A stretch of 64,000 nucleotides of DNA from Cynocephalus volans. Lineage: Eukaryota; Chordata; Mammalia; Dermoptera; Cynocephalidae. A model generated the notes under the pieces. That model was not told where the DNA came from and did no database searches. It saw only the letters and a program-made list of their open reading frames with translations. A program made the translations under genes and the position numbers. Where the stretch lies: NCBI RefSeq assembly GCF_027409185.1, contig NC_084462.1, positions 28,123,577-28,187,576 on the forward strand. The letters run 5' to 3'. Numbering within the stretch: the first letter of the stretch is position 1; each line of letters opens with the position of its first letter. Shown here piece by piece: positions 12,656 to 23,775 of the stretch.

Positions 12656-13147
12656 ATTTTTTTAAGTTAATTTATTTATTAATATTATTTTTTTACATTC
12701 TAAGATGTTGTTATGGAGCAGTTAGTTGGGAGAGACAGGAAGGGGGAAGAATATATGGTGGGAGAAGGAGGTAGGAATAGAGACATGGTTGAGGCCTGTG
12801 GCACCCCCCTCATTCCTGTAGGGGAGACCAGGGGGCTTCGAATGGTGGCTTGGTCATTGCTGGGCTGGGTGCAGGTGTCAGCAGTGTGTGGCTGAAGCCC
12901 TCAGCCCCCCACCACTCCAGCTCAGGAGACCATGAGGCTTCCAGTAATGGCTCAGTCATTTCTGGGCTGAGTACAGATGTCAGGGGGTATGTGGCTGAAG
13001 CCCTTGGCCCCCCACCACCCCAGCTTGGGAGCCTGGGGTGCTTCCTGTGGTGGCTCAGTGGTTGTCACTGGGTTCGTTGCAGGTGTCAGGGGGGCATGGG
13101 CCTTGGCCCCACCACCACCCTGGCTCAGGAGCCTGGAGTGCTTCCAC
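12656..13147 (-). mobile_element. composite retrotransposon, copy 2 (5'-truncated, short 3' form)
   Basis: On the minus strand this is 3.5 units of the GC-rich tandem repeat (landmark cag(g/a)tgtca at 12,872, 12,974 and 13,080 on the plus strand, period 102-106), the CT-rich module and the 3' end AACATCTTAGAATGT followed by an A/TAA-rich tail. Flanks GGCTCATTTA and GACTCATTTA (near 12,646 and 13,149) look like a target duplication, marking this as a complete 5'-truncated insertion. Confidence 0.8.
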
Positions 13148-13847
13148 AGGACTCATTTAGAAACATTGTGTAACATTCTGAGCCAAAGATGAAAGGTGGA
13201 ATATTTCCTGCAGTTACTGAAACAGTATCAACTTACAGCCTACAGTGAAACTCAGTAGGTAAGACATAGCCTAATTGCTTGAAAGAGTAGCAACAACAGC
13301 TAAATTAATAGAGACAAGAGGGATGGCCTCTCCTTTCTATATTCTTTGGCCATGTGTTTCACCTCCTAGTATATTGAATCTCATGTGCTTTGCAGCCTTC
13401 TTCATTTTTTCTGTCATATCACTTTTCATGTATCTTTTCTATAACACTGTTTCTACTCTGTTTGTTTGTTAAGAAGTGGCAGTTGGCTATAAAAAATAAT
13501 TCAAGGATGAAAAAGTCAGCATTTTGTATGTTTGGGAAAGCTTTGCATGTTTGGGTTTGAGTAACTAAGTTTGTGCCTTATGGTCGCTAAAAACCTGATA
13601 ACCAAAAAGAAATTGCTATCTCTCTCTCTCTTGTCTCTTTGAGTTTCTTTAGTCAAGCTTGAGAAACAGAAACTGTTAAAATTGGCTACATCTCTGGACA
13701 AAATATGTCTCTGTGCACAGAGTTCTGCAAGTATTAAAGCAAAAACCTGTTAAGAGAAGAATTGGGCTGCTTTAAACTAAAGAAATTTAAAAGGGGAGGG
13801 GGGAGGTAAAAGCCTTAAAATCAGACTGCTATGAAAAATGTTTTTAG

Positions 13848-15528
13848 CCACTGCTGAGAGAAATTAGAGAGGATACAAGAAGATGGAAAGATATCCCATG
13901 CTCTTGGATTGGATGAATCAACATTGTGAAAATGTCCATACTACCCAAAGTGATATACAAATTCAATGCAATCCCCATCAAAATTCCAATGACATTTTTC
14001 TCAGAAATGGAAAAACTATCCAGACATTTATATGGAATAACAAAAGACCATGCATAGCCAAAGCAATGCTGAGCAAAATAAATAAAGCTGGAGGCATAAC
14101 ACTACCGGACTTTAAACTATACTACAAAGCTATAATAACCAAAACAGCATGGTACTGGCATAAAAACAGACACATTGATCAATGGAATAGAATAGAGAAT
14201 CCAGAAATCAACCCACACACCTACAGCCATCTGATCTTTGACAAAGGCACCAACCCTATACACTGGAGAAGAGACTGCCTCTTCAGCAAATAGTGCTGGG
14301 ATAACTGGATATCCATATGCAAGAGAATGAAACTAGACCCACACCTCTCACCATATACTAAAATCAACTCAAAATGGATTAAAGAATTAAATATACACCC
14401 TGAAACAATAAAACTTCTTAAAGAAAACATGGGAGAAACACTTCAGGAAGTAGCACTGGACACAGACTTCATAAATACAACCCCAAAAGCACAGGCAACC
14501 AAAGGAAAAATAAACAAATGGGATTATATAAAACTAAAAAGCTTCTGCACAGCAAAAGAAACAATTAACAGAGTTAAAAGACAACCAACAGAGTGGGAGA
14601 AAATATTTGCAAAATATACATCTGACAAAGGATTAATATCCAGAATATACAAGGAACTAAAACAACATTACAAGAAAAAAACAAGCAACCCAGTTAAAAA
14701 ATGGGTGAAAGAGCTAAATAGGCATTCCTCAAAAGAAGATATACGGATGGCCAACAGACATATGAAAAAATGCTCAACATCACTCAGCATTCGGGAAATG
14801 CAAATCAAAACCACACTGAGATACCATCTCACCCCAGTTTGGATAGCTAATATCCAAAAGACTGTGAACGATAAATGCTGGCGAGGTTGCAGAGAAAAAG
14901 GAACTCTCATACATTGTTGGTGGGACTGCAAAATGGTGCAGCCTCAATGGAAAATTGTATGGAGGTTCCTCAAACAATTGCAGATAGATCTGCCATATAA
15001 CCCAGCTATCCCACTGCTGGGAATATACCCAGAGGAATGGAAATCATCAAGTTGAAAGTATACCTGTTCCCCAGTGTTCATCACGGCACTCTTTACAATA
15101 GCTATGAGTTGGAACCAGCCCAAATGTCCATCATCAGATGAGTGGATTCGGAAAATGTGGTACATCTACACAATGGAATACTACTCAGCTATAAAAACGA
15201 ATGAAATACTGCCATTTGCAACAACATGGATGGACCTTGAGAGAATTATATTAAGTGAAACAAGTCAGGCACAGAAAGAGAAATACCACATGTTCTCACT
15301 TATTTGTGGGAGCTATAAATAAATAAATAAATAAATACACAAATACACAAAAAAACAAGGGGGCAGGGAGAAGACATAACAATTACAATTCCTTGAAGTT
15401 GATACGACAAGCAAACAGAAAGGACATTGTTGGGAGGGAGAGGGTGAAGGAGGAGGGAGGGAGGTTTCAGTAACAGGCCACAATAATCAACCACATTGTA
15501 TATTGACAAAATAAAATAAAAAATGGAA
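13848..15528 (+). mobile_element. L1 retrotransposon, 5'-truncated
   Basis: Starts inside ORF2. Two overlapping frames (13,883-14,293 and 14,327-15,055) encode the C-terminal part of L1 ORF2p, including [18 protein letters not shown] and a cysteine-rich stretch [18 protein letters not shown], separated by a stop at 14,291. Then the 3' UTR and an A-rich tail. It is flanked by GAAAAATGTTTTTAG (13,833-13,847) and GAAAAAATGTTTTTAG (15,529-15,544), a nearly perfect target duplication, so it is a single insertion into ERV segment A'. Relatively young by the length of open frame, but dead. Confidence 0.95.
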
Positions 15529-16224
15529 GAAAAAATGTTTTTAGAATTATCAGCATACATCTTTGCCTGTGTTTACTAATCAAACAGGATTACATTTGCC
15601 TTTGCTAGAGACTTCAAGGTTAAAGTTGTGAACCTAGCCTAAAACAAAAAGATCATTCTGTATGCAATTCTTAGGCAAATGAGGCCAATTTAGTATGATA
15701 AGAAAAGAAACAAGTATATAGGAAAATAAAAAATATGAAGAAAGCTATGGATATGGAGATGTAGTTGTGGCTATGAAGGTTAAAAAGAAAAGAGAATACT
15801 TTTGTGTGAGAAAGCATCTGGTGCAATGAATTTTTGTCCTAGAGTAAAATGACTGGCTATTTAGGAAGTAAGAAGTATAGGACAAAAACAGAAGATCTGA
15901 GTAAGTTGTAATAATGATTTGTGAAGGGTACATTTATAAAAGAAATTTGAAACTTGGCTAAATTTAAAAGTGAGTATATAAGTTTTTCTAAAAATTGGGC
16001 ATTAACATCAAAAGTACTCTGATGCAAGGCCAGAGTTTGCTGTCCTATGTTGGACCAACCAGGTTTTCTGGAAGCACTGAACTGTACTTAATAGAAAGTA
16101 GTGAAAGTTTGTTTTGGTTTGGTTTGGTTTGCGTGCCTGTGTGTATGTGTGCACATGCATGAGTTTTATTATCTTTTAGGTAACCAGCATAGGGAACATA
16201 TTCCATGTTTTATCAAGACAATTT

Positions 16225-16335
16225 ATTTTATTTATTTATTTATTTTTTTAAAAGGTGAACGGTAAGGGGATCTTAACCCTTGACTTGGTGTTGTCAGCAC
16301 CACGCTCTCCCAAGTGAGCCACAGGGCTGGCCCCC
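16225..16335 (-). mobile_element. tRNA-derived SINE, monomer, inverted
   Basis: Right-type unit on the minus strand with a TTTA-rich tail. Flanked by AGACAATTT (16,216-16,224) and GGACAATTT (16,337-16,345). Confidence 0.88.
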
Positions 16336-16614
16336 AGGACAATTTCTTATGCTCTGTGCCTTTGAAAACTTTTGTCACTTTGGTTTTAATTTATAGTGAC
16401 TTGTGGTCTTATTTAACTAAGTGTTTTAAGCCTTTGTTGTTTAACAAACTTCCTAAAACCAGATTCTGAAAATTCAGTCCTTTTGACTTTAATTTTGAAA
16501 GTTTCCAAGGGTCCTGGAACTTCTAAAAGGATATGTATAAAAGAAGGGTATTAAAAACACCTGGCTAATCTGATAGGTTAAACTATATGGGAGGCATTGT
16601 TAAAACAAGAAATA

Positions 16615-16709
16615 GGGCCGGCCTGTGGCTCACTGGGGAGAGCGCGGTGCTGAGGACACCAGGTCAAGGGTTAAGATCCCCTTACCGGTCATCTACAAAA
16701 AAAGAAAAA
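16615..16709 (+). mobile_element. tRNA-derived SINE, monomer
   Basis: Single unit gggccggcctgtggctcact.. ending ccccttaccggtcatctac and a short A tail. The anticodon-arm region has drifted (gctgaggacacc). Confidence 0.85.
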
Positions 16710-17789
16710 GGAATAATGTTGGACCTTCTTTGTGTTATACTGATATGTTATTAATATGTGTTCCAAAATTGTGTCAGGTTTCTAGAAAACTGGTATGTCT
16801 AGGTATAAACACTACTGGTCATAATTTTGGTAATTTAAAATTGTTGTATGCCACAGAAATAACCAAATTCTCTTGTCATGGCTATTTTAAATCTTGTTGC
16901 TCACAGTCAGTGAAAATGAAAATAACTCTCACACACAGGTTTCAAATAACTTTAACATCTATGGACAAAGTAAAAGTTTTTCACAACTCTAATAAGAAAC
17001 TGATGGGTTTGTGAAACTGCTGATCAAGATCAAGCAAAGCAAAAAGTAATTACATGAAGTTGAGTGATAAACATAATGTTTTGTAAATTTCATTTTTTGG
17101 CTCTTTACTTAAAAGTTTTGTTTTCCAGATTTAGGGAAACTTCTCTCTTAAGCTATCTATAATTTACAGCAATTTGCTAAAATACAATTTATGAACAGAA
17201 ATGGTAGCATCTGCTTTTTTCCTATTTGATTCCTACAGAATTAAAAAACTTTTCATGAGTATCTTTATGATTTTGATGGCAATATGGTTATTTGCATAGC
17301 ACCAGTGGGAACACTCTCTCTTTATAACAGGATACAATTGGAAACGTTGGTTGTAAAATAGCCTGTCTCCTCTAAATTCCTGACCTCACTTTATGTTGCC
17401 CTAATTTGGCCTAACTGCTGTTTCATCTTTCCCCACTGACACGGGATATAAGTTCCTGGGAATAAGCTTTCCCAGCTCCAAGGGATAAGTGCATCTGGGA
17501 ATGAGCCTTCCCAGCACCGAGGGATCTGAACAAAGAAAAGTAAGACCTTTTCAAAAAGGAAATTGGTCATCAATGCTTTCATGAGGAATGTGTTGATCAA
17601 AAAGGGGGAAATGATGTCTTCTCTACACAGCCAGTTCTTTAAAAGTATTCTCAGCCTCGAAGGCCGGGAGGCTCATGACTTGGATGAGACAGCCTGATCC
17701 TAAGCAAAAGGACTGATGTAAGTTCTTAAGATTGTTGATGTACCAATTAATGTATAGCTTGTTAACTCTAAGAATTGACAGTAAGAAAT

Positions 17790-18090
17790 TGTTGGAGTGA
17801 GCAGGACTGAACCCATGTTGGGACCTAAAACAACATGGGCTGTAGAAAAATTTTTAAAAGGTTACGTTGTTTTTTTCTTAGCATGCATTTCTCTGGGTTC
17901 CCATGGTAAGACGACATTATTTACATGAATGTAAAGTTGTTTTCCAGCCAGACTGAGGCTGCAGATTTGCACATCCTGGGAAGCTAAAGAAGACATCAAT
18001 AAAGCTATGCTGATAACACCCCTCCAGCAGGACCTTGAGGTAACAACAGGGAGGGGAGCAAGGACCAAATGGAGTCTTGGCAAGACTTTG
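17790..18090 (+). mobile_element. ERV LTR type A, 5' part only
   Basis: Starts TGTTGGAGTGAGCAGGACTG and follows the type A LTR seen at 51,038 (sense) and at 20,902, 38,212, 43,702 and 60,494 (antisense) for about 300 bp, then stops matching. About 180 bp separates it from the purine tract ending at 17,609. Confidence 0.75.
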
Positions 18091-18390
18091 TACCAGAGCC
18101 CAGTGGTCCAGGCTCAATCTCTGAGAGGGGCATTAGCTCTCCCTCTCTGAATTCACACAGAGTGGCTGCCATCCAAAAACCATCATGGTGCTTCAGGGAT
18201 ACAACCCTTGCACCTCTACACACCTGAGCCTTCTCTGGGGCTGCTTGATAGTCTAAGTAGAGAGTTGTGCTCCCAGGGACTGGTAGGGACAACTGCCCTG
18301 ACCCAGCAGGAAGCAGCTATAGGAGACTGATGGGATCAATGACCTTCAGCACCCCAAAAAGATTTATGGAAACAAACTCTCTCAGGGGGA
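18091..18390 (+). mobile_element. 3' end of ERV internal region and polypurine tract
   Basis: Unrelated to the type A LTR. It ends in CTCAGGGGGAAAT directly before the type B LTR, the position of a polypurine tract. No env frame is readable. Confidence 0.5.
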
Positions 18391-18780
18391 AATTGAGGCA
18401 GGAATAGAATAGGGCCACACTCCAGGGAGACTATTCATAAACATTCAGACTGGATCAGCACTGCCCGCCTCTTTACCTGGCAGTTAATGGACTCATAATG
18501 CACTGGTGACAGCCTAACTGCCAGTCAGCAGCTACACCATCACACCTGTGCACAACAAGAAAAAAAGGGGGAGCTGACGGCCATTACAGGGTCAGCCCTG
18601 GATGGAAAAGGGAGATGGTGGGGCATGTGTGTCTCTCTTCAGCGGAGATGCCCACACACTTCCCTGGCACGTACCTTTGCTTGGTAATGAAGCCCTAACA
18701 CATCCCATTTTTCTGTCCCTTTCTTCCTTCCTTTTCACTGGTCCTGTGAGAAGATTTTTATTTTCATGGATAGAACAAGA
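18391..18780 (+). mobile_element. ERV LTR type B, 3' copy
   Basis: Begins TGAGGCAGGAATAGAATAGG after the purine tract and parallels the LTR at 2,424, including the GGTAATGAAGCCCT position where the left copy has AATAAA. Pairs with it as the right boundary of the complex ERV locus. Right edge approximate. Confidence 0.7.
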
Positions 18781-18921
18781 GCCTGGATCTGCATCCGGTA
18801 ACAATTCCCTTCTGTGATATTGTGAAAATCTATGTTTTGTTCTTCTTCTCTGTCTCCTGGCACACACTCCTAAAGTCCTTGGAATCTCCAAAGTGCTGTC
18901 TTTTTTGTATGCTAATAAGTT

Positions 18922-20052
18922 TGGTACCAGAGGAGAGGGTCTGGGGGGCCCAGTAGCAGACCGCAGCCCACCCCATATCTTCTAGCAGGTTCTTGACTCC
19001 GCTACAGGAAAGAATTCAAGGACAGAGTCACAGTACAAATGAAAGCAGGCTTAATGTAAAGGCTAAGAAGCATAGCCTTCATAGAGAACGTGTGGCCTAG
19101 CTCCAGAGACTGAACAAGACCTGCACCATGTTCAATACAAAAGTAAGAAACTCACACTTCAGGTTTAGTACAAAGTGTAGCCAACTCAAGAGAGTGAGCA
19201 ACAGCCCCTTAGCAATGAACTTACATGAAAGTAAAGCATGCACACCTCTCCCAGCGAGCTGCAGGTGAGCTCCCAGAAAACCAGCAACCAACCGCAGCCA
19301 GTTTAATATAAAAGTAAGAAATGCACACTAATAGGGCCAGCCTGTGGCTCACTTGGGAGAGCATGGTGCTGACAGCACCAAGTCAAGGGTTAAGATCCCC
19401 TCGCCAGTCATCTTTAAAAAAAAAAAAAGAAACGCACACTTACAGACCAAAAGCAGGCTGGCCCCAGAGTGAACAGCAGCCTGCTAAAGGCAAGTTTGAT
19501 ACAAAAAGATAGAAATACACACCTCAGGTGAAGTGCAGGCTGGCTCTTGGAGAGTGAGTAGCAGCCCCACCTTCTACTGGGATTCCACTTTTACAGTTCT
19601 GCTATCTAATACATATTCATGCTATCTAATGAATATTTAATTAGAGTGCTGGCTCCCAGACACGTAACGTAGTGTTTGCACATGCTCAGTTGGTCTCTTT
19701 TTAGAGCCCATTCATTGGTCAAATTCCAGCATACCCACTAGAAAACTCCTGGAGATATTCAGTGCTCTCTGGTGCCTCTAGCAGAAGGTCATGCAAAGGA
19801 TCAACTCCCCTCTACTGAGCATGCTTGGCTACTAGGGTTATATAACCCCTCTCTGCTGAGCATGCCCAGTCACTGGATTTATATAAGTCAACCCTCTAAG
19901 GTCTCAATTTCCCATGTTGGTGCCAAAAATAGGTCCAAAGAGCAACAGTAACTCTTCTCTAGGGTAGCGCCTGAGACCTTGGGAGTGGCTTGGAACCTAG
20001 AAGTGTGTCCTGAAACTTGAACCCATGGAAGAACTGAGCACCTCCTCTCTCA
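18922..20052 (-). mobile_element. solo ERV LTR type D, inverted
   Basis: Reads TGAGAGAGGAGGTGCTCAG.. to ..CTCTGGTACCA on the minus strand. The 4-bp flanks AGTT (18,918-18,921 and 20,053-20,056) are identical, typical of class I ERVs. It contains degenerate tandem units marked by gtaagaaa(t/c).cacac (about 19,143, 19,221, 19,314 and 19,508) and an inserted SINE. A second copy lies at 30,162 in the opposite orientation. Confidence 0.88.
19330..19427 (+). mobile_element. tRNA-derived SINE, monomer
   Basis: Unit with poly(A), flanked by AGAAATGCACACT (19,317-19,329) and AGAAACGCACACT (19,428-19,440). Inserted into LTR type D. Confidence 0.92.
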
Positions 20053-20077
20053 AGTTGACTGACCATCTGGCAGCCCC

Positions 20078-20640
20078 TAGGTAGCTTCAGCATATGGGCT
20101 GGTCACTGGAAAGACCACCCCCCAAACTCTGGGGAGGGAATAGGGGCTGAATGTTAAACTGATCACCAGCGACCATGCCTAGGTAATGAAGCCCCCATAA
20201 AAACCCAAAAGGACAGGGGAGCTTCCAGATAGCTGAACACGTGGAGGTTTCTGGAGGGTGATGTTCCTAGGCAGGGTATGGAAGCTCTGTGCACCTTCCC
20301 GTACCTCACCATGAGCATCTCTTCATCTGTATCCTTTGTGATATCCTTTATAATAAAATGATAAGTGCAAGTGTGTGTTTTCCTGAGCTCTTAGAGCCAC
20401 TCAGCAAATTAATCAAACCCAAGGAGGGGGTTGCGGGAACCCCGGTTTCTAACCAGTCAGTCAGAAGCACAGGTAAAACCACCTTTAGCTTGTGACAGAC
20501 ATCAGAAGTGGGGGGGGGCAATCCTGTGGGATTGTAACCTAGGGTCCAGGATGTCCTCAACATGCAGGCACTCACCACTGCTAAAAGGTCTGAAACAGGA
20601 AGTGAACTGGTCATAACCTTCTGCTCTTGAGTCTCTGTTC
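20078..20640 (+). mobile_element. mammalian LTR (class uncertain), left part
   Basis: Contains AATGTTAAACTGATCACCAG, CCCATAAAAACCCAAAAGGA, CTTTATAATAAAATGATAAG (polyadenylation signal near 20,353) and CAAACCCAAGGAGGGGG, a motif order I know from a common eutherian LTR whose family name I cannot fix. It resumes at about 21,740. Confidence 0.65.
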
Positions 20641-21740
20641 TTGCAGGAGGCAGCAGGAATCATGAGCCGTGAAATACTAGACTGCCCTCAAAACATATTG
20701 GCTGAAACTGAAACAGGCCCCAGAAATGAACTTTGGTGAATCTCCACCCAAGGAGGAGCAGGAATCTCCACGCCTACCTGCCCCTGTTTTAGGTCATGAG
20801 TCAGCCAAGACAGAAGTCTCAACTCGCCACCTATGGACTGTAACCGGTACTAGCCGAGGGCTCAAGTTTTAGCCTGTGTGATGACTTCCTGAGAGCTGGC
20901 TTGTTACAGGGCACACAAGTCTGGCTACCTTCCCCCTTTCAAAAACAAACCACTCAAAAGTCAAATGTTGGTGAAAATGGAAGTCAGCATTTATTCAGGA
21001 ATACCAGTGACCTGAGGAGAGACGTGAGGCTCACCCATCTCTCCAGTAAACCTAAAGGAGACTGGCCAGACTAAAGCCATCTCCAAGACTCAGGTTTACT
21101 GAGGGGTTTTTAAAGAGGGGGGTGAGGGAATGAAACATGGGAAATGAAAAGCAGGAGAGAGGAGGACGGGAGCTGCAGGGGCTCCATGCAAGATCTTGCC
21201 AAAACTCCATCTGGTTTCTGCTTCCATCTTTGCTGTTATCTCAGGGTCTGGGTAGTACGTGCAAGTCTGCAGCTTCAGGCTGGCTGGAAAACAACTTTAC
21301 ATTTGTGTAAATAATGTTATCTTGCCCCATAACCAAGGTTCAAAATGTCAAATAACCATGAGAAAAGAGGGAACTCAGAGAAATACTTGCCAAGAAAAAA
21401 AAAAAAAAAACCTGTGTCCTTTTAAAGTTTGCCTACATCCCATGTGGTTTTAGGTCTCAACATGGTTTCAGTCCTGCTCACTCCAACACACTGTTGTCCA
21501 AAAGCCACATTCCTTCCTGGGTCTGAATGCAAATTTGGCTTCAGAATTGACCAATGAATGGTGTCCCATAGTCAACCAATACAAATTAAGCAAGCTTGTA
21601 TCCTTCACTTACATGAGAGGACCTAAATGAGAACTTGGGCAGGAATTTGGGCAGGAACTTTGGCTATATGAGATGCCCCCTTTCCCTTATTTTGGGAGAT
21701 GCTGCTTTGGGAGTGATCCCCAGGGTTCTCATTACTCACA
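20640..21740. mobile_element. insertion splitting the LTR
   Basis: About 1.1 kb absent from an intact copy of the host LTR. Its centre is an inverted type A LTR (20,902-21,488); the flanks (20,640-20,901 and 21,489-21,740) are probably ERV-related but unassigned. Confidence 0.5.
20902..21488 (-). mobile_element. ERV LTR type A, inverted
   Basis: On the minus strand it runs from TGTTGGAGTGAGCAGGACTG to ..GCCCTGTAACA, with AATAAATGCTGACTTCC as the polyadenylation region (20,985-21,000 plus strand). Best full-length guide to the family at about 590-650 bp. No clear target duplication. Confidence 0.85.
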
Positions 21741-22020
21741 AGTCATGAAGTCTTTTCCTCCTCCTATGGTCTTGGCAGTTTTGTGCTCTGCGAGGGTTAG
21801 GGTAACAGGATCTGACTCTATCTCCAGGTAGATAGAGTTGGAATTGAATTGGAGGGCACCCAGCTGGTGTCCACTGTGGACTTGGTGGCTTGCTTGATGT
21901 GTGGCGAATACCCCCACACTTCTGGTGTCAGAAGCGTGTTGTAAGAGTATAGTGGGAAAAACTGAACAGTTCATGTGTTTTTTCCCACTCACACACCTTC
22001 TATTCATCGTTTGCTAAGAG
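21740..22020 (+). mobile_element. mammalian LTR, right part
   Basis: Continues the LTR from 20,640: CTATCTCCAGGTAGATAG.. CACCCAGCTGGTGTCC.. CACTTCTGGTGTCAGAAG. Same orientation as the left part. Confidence 0.6.
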
Positions 22021-22480
22021 TTCAGGGTATAAATAGATTTTGAAAAGTATGGAACATCTCCTTTTCATCTATTGAGATGTTCATGTCGTTTTTCCTTTCT
22101 AAACTGATGTGATAACTGATAATATGATAAATTACATTAATATTTGTTCAGTGGTTAAAACTTGTGTTAAGGGCTGGCCAGTTAGCTCAGTTGGTTAGAG
22201 TGTAGCCTTATAACACCAAGGTCACAGGTTCAGGTCCCTATACCAGCCAGCTGCCAAAACAAAACAAAAAACTTGCATTCTTGGAACAAACCCAACTTTG
22301 CTATGATGCATTCATTTTTGTCCAGACTGTTGGATTTTGTTTGCTAAGTTTTTCTGTGATATTTGCATCTATAATTCAGAGGAAGATGATCCTGTAATTT
22401 TCCTTTCTCCTGTTGTCTTTCCTCTGTTTTGGCACTGAGCTTATGCTGACTCCAGGAAAGCACTGTTTTTCTGTTTATAC
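22020..22480 (-). mobile_element. old L1 ORF2 fragment, inverted
   Basis: Antisense L1 reverse-transcriptase region, for example CTTGGAACAAACCCAACTTTG and TGTTGGATTTTGTTTGCTAAG. It continues at about 23,780. Interrupted by a SINE at 22,171. Confidence 0.75.
22171..22270 (+). mobile_element. tRNA-Ile-like SINE, monomer of the ggctggccagttagctcag type
   Basis: Closest to an intact tRNA-Ile body: GGCCAGTTAGCTCAGTTGG, an anticodon arm and a CAGGTTCAGGTCCC B-box region, then ccagctgccAAAAC tail. Confidence 0.88.
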
Positions 22481-23204
22481 ACTTTTGACACCCAGTATGT
22501 GGGGTTTTTCATTCCAAGCAATTCTCAACTCTCCAGACACTAACTGTGTGTCCTACAATTCAATTCTGACACTATTTTCCTGCTGTTAGCACAGACCCCA
22601 CAGGTTAAGAGTCAGTCCCACAAGACTGCCCCTTTATCAGAGGCCAATCGCAAGTCCAGGCCTTCTGTACTTTAGACAAACTGGATATAAATCAAGGGTT
22701 CCCACCACCCTCTCCTGGAATTAGATAATTTGCTAGGATGGCTCGCAGAGCTCAGGGCAATACTTCATTTACACTTACCAGCTTACAAACGGTCCCCACC
22801 TTGTGAAAGTCATCCATACTCAGTAGAAACTGTACTGAGAATACCCATACAACCATTCTGTTTTTCACTTGCACTACGGTATTCAGTAAATTACATGAGA
22901 TGTTCAACAATTTGTTATCAAATAGGCTTTGCATTAGACGATTTTGCCCAACTCTAGGCTATGTTTAAGGTGGGCATATGAAATGCATTTTTGACTTGTG
23001 ATATTTTCAGCTTAAGATGGGTTTACCAGGACTAATCCCACCGTAAGTCTAGGAGCATCTGTATTATAAAGGATATGATTCAGGAACAGCCAGATGGAAG
23101 AGATGCATAGGAAATATATGTGGGAGTGGGGCACAGAGCTTCTCGCCCTGCCAGCACTTGGGCCGTTCACCAACCTAGAAACTCATCAAGTTTCATTGTT
23201 CAAG
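22480..23204. other. unassigned sequence within the L1 region
   Basis: No repeat family or gene recognised. It separates two parts of an antisense L1, so it is probably an old insertion. Confidence 0.4.
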
Positions 23205-23210
<6 letters not shown>

Positions 23211-23250
<40 letters not shown>

Positions 23251-23379
23251 TCGTTTTTTCGTGACCGGCACTCAGCCAGTGAGTGCACTGGTCAGTCCTA
23301 TATAGGATCCGAAACCGCGGCGGGAGCGTTGCCACGCTCCCAGCGCAGCACTCTACCAAGTGCGCCACGGGCTCGGCCC
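23211..23379 (-). mobile_element. GC-rich tRNA-derived SINE (type iv), inverted
   Basis: A roughly 40-base T tail, then minus-strand cggccgag-type unit with B-box GGTTTCGGATCC, CCTATATAGGACTGACCAGT and GTGCCGGTCACGAAAAAAC. Flanked by identical GTTCAAGGGTTTT (23,198-23,210 and 23,380-23,392). Low divergence and a long tail suggest a young insertion. Confidence 0.93.
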
Positions 23380-23392
23380 GTTCAAGGGTTTT

Positions 23393-23730
23393 ATAGAACT
23401 TAATCTCCAGGTCCTTCTCCCACCCCTCCCCTTTCCAGGAAGTCTTGAGTAGGGCTGAAAGTTTCAACCCTCTAATCACTTGGTCTTTCTGGTGACCAGC
23501 TCCATCCTGAGGCTGTCTAGCAGCTCCACCTTAAGTCACCTCAATAGTATAAACTCAGGAGTGATGAAAGAGGGATTCCAAAAGAAGGGTTCTTTATGAA
23601 TAGCAAAAGACATTTGTCTCACTCAGGACATCCCAAGGGTTTTAAGGGTTCTGTGCCAGGAACCGGACTAAGACCAAATATATTTTTTATTATACCACAC
23701 TAATGTCATAGAATCTGTGGATACAGGCCC

Positions 23731-23735
<5 letters not shown>
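23393..23735. other. unassigned sequence
   Basis: Between the SINE and a long T run. Nothing recognised. Confidence 0.4.
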
Positions 23736-23737
<2 letters not shown>

Positions 23738-23773
<36 letters not shown>

Positions 23774-23775
23774 CT
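23738..23775. repeat. poly(T) tract
   Basis: About 35 T with one C near the end. Probably the tail of an L1 or a lost SINE. Confidence 0.8.

Larger units (their letters stand above)
10640..17609 (+). mobile_element. ERV internal segment, second partial copy (A')
   Basis: Tandem counterpart of 6,550-9,800, enlarged by a composite-element fragment (12,656), an L1 (13,848) and SINEs (10,930, 16,225, 16,615). It ends in a purine tract AAAAAGGGGGAAA (17,597-17,609) that looks like a retroviral polypurine tract. The antisense provirus has the same tract at 41,301-41,315. A short frame at 11,760-11,957 is not recognised. Confidence 0.7.

Noticed and set aside
12780..13150. CRISPR-like regular repeat array
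   Set aside because: Repeats are contiguous, diverged ~105-bp units in a mammalian retroelement, with no repeat-spacer alternation.
13883..15055. Long frames that could be taken for a host gene
   Set aside because: They are the end of L1 ORF2 within an insertion bounded by a target duplication.
22171..22270. Possible tRNA-Ile gene
   Set aside because: The tRNA-like body lacks a proper acceptor stem, carries a 3' extension and A tail, and has dozens of relatives: it is a SINE.
23211..23250. Long T runs as assembly artefacts
   Set aside because: Most T runs here sit precisely at the tail end of retroelements within target duplications, so they are biological, though exact lengths may be unreliable.
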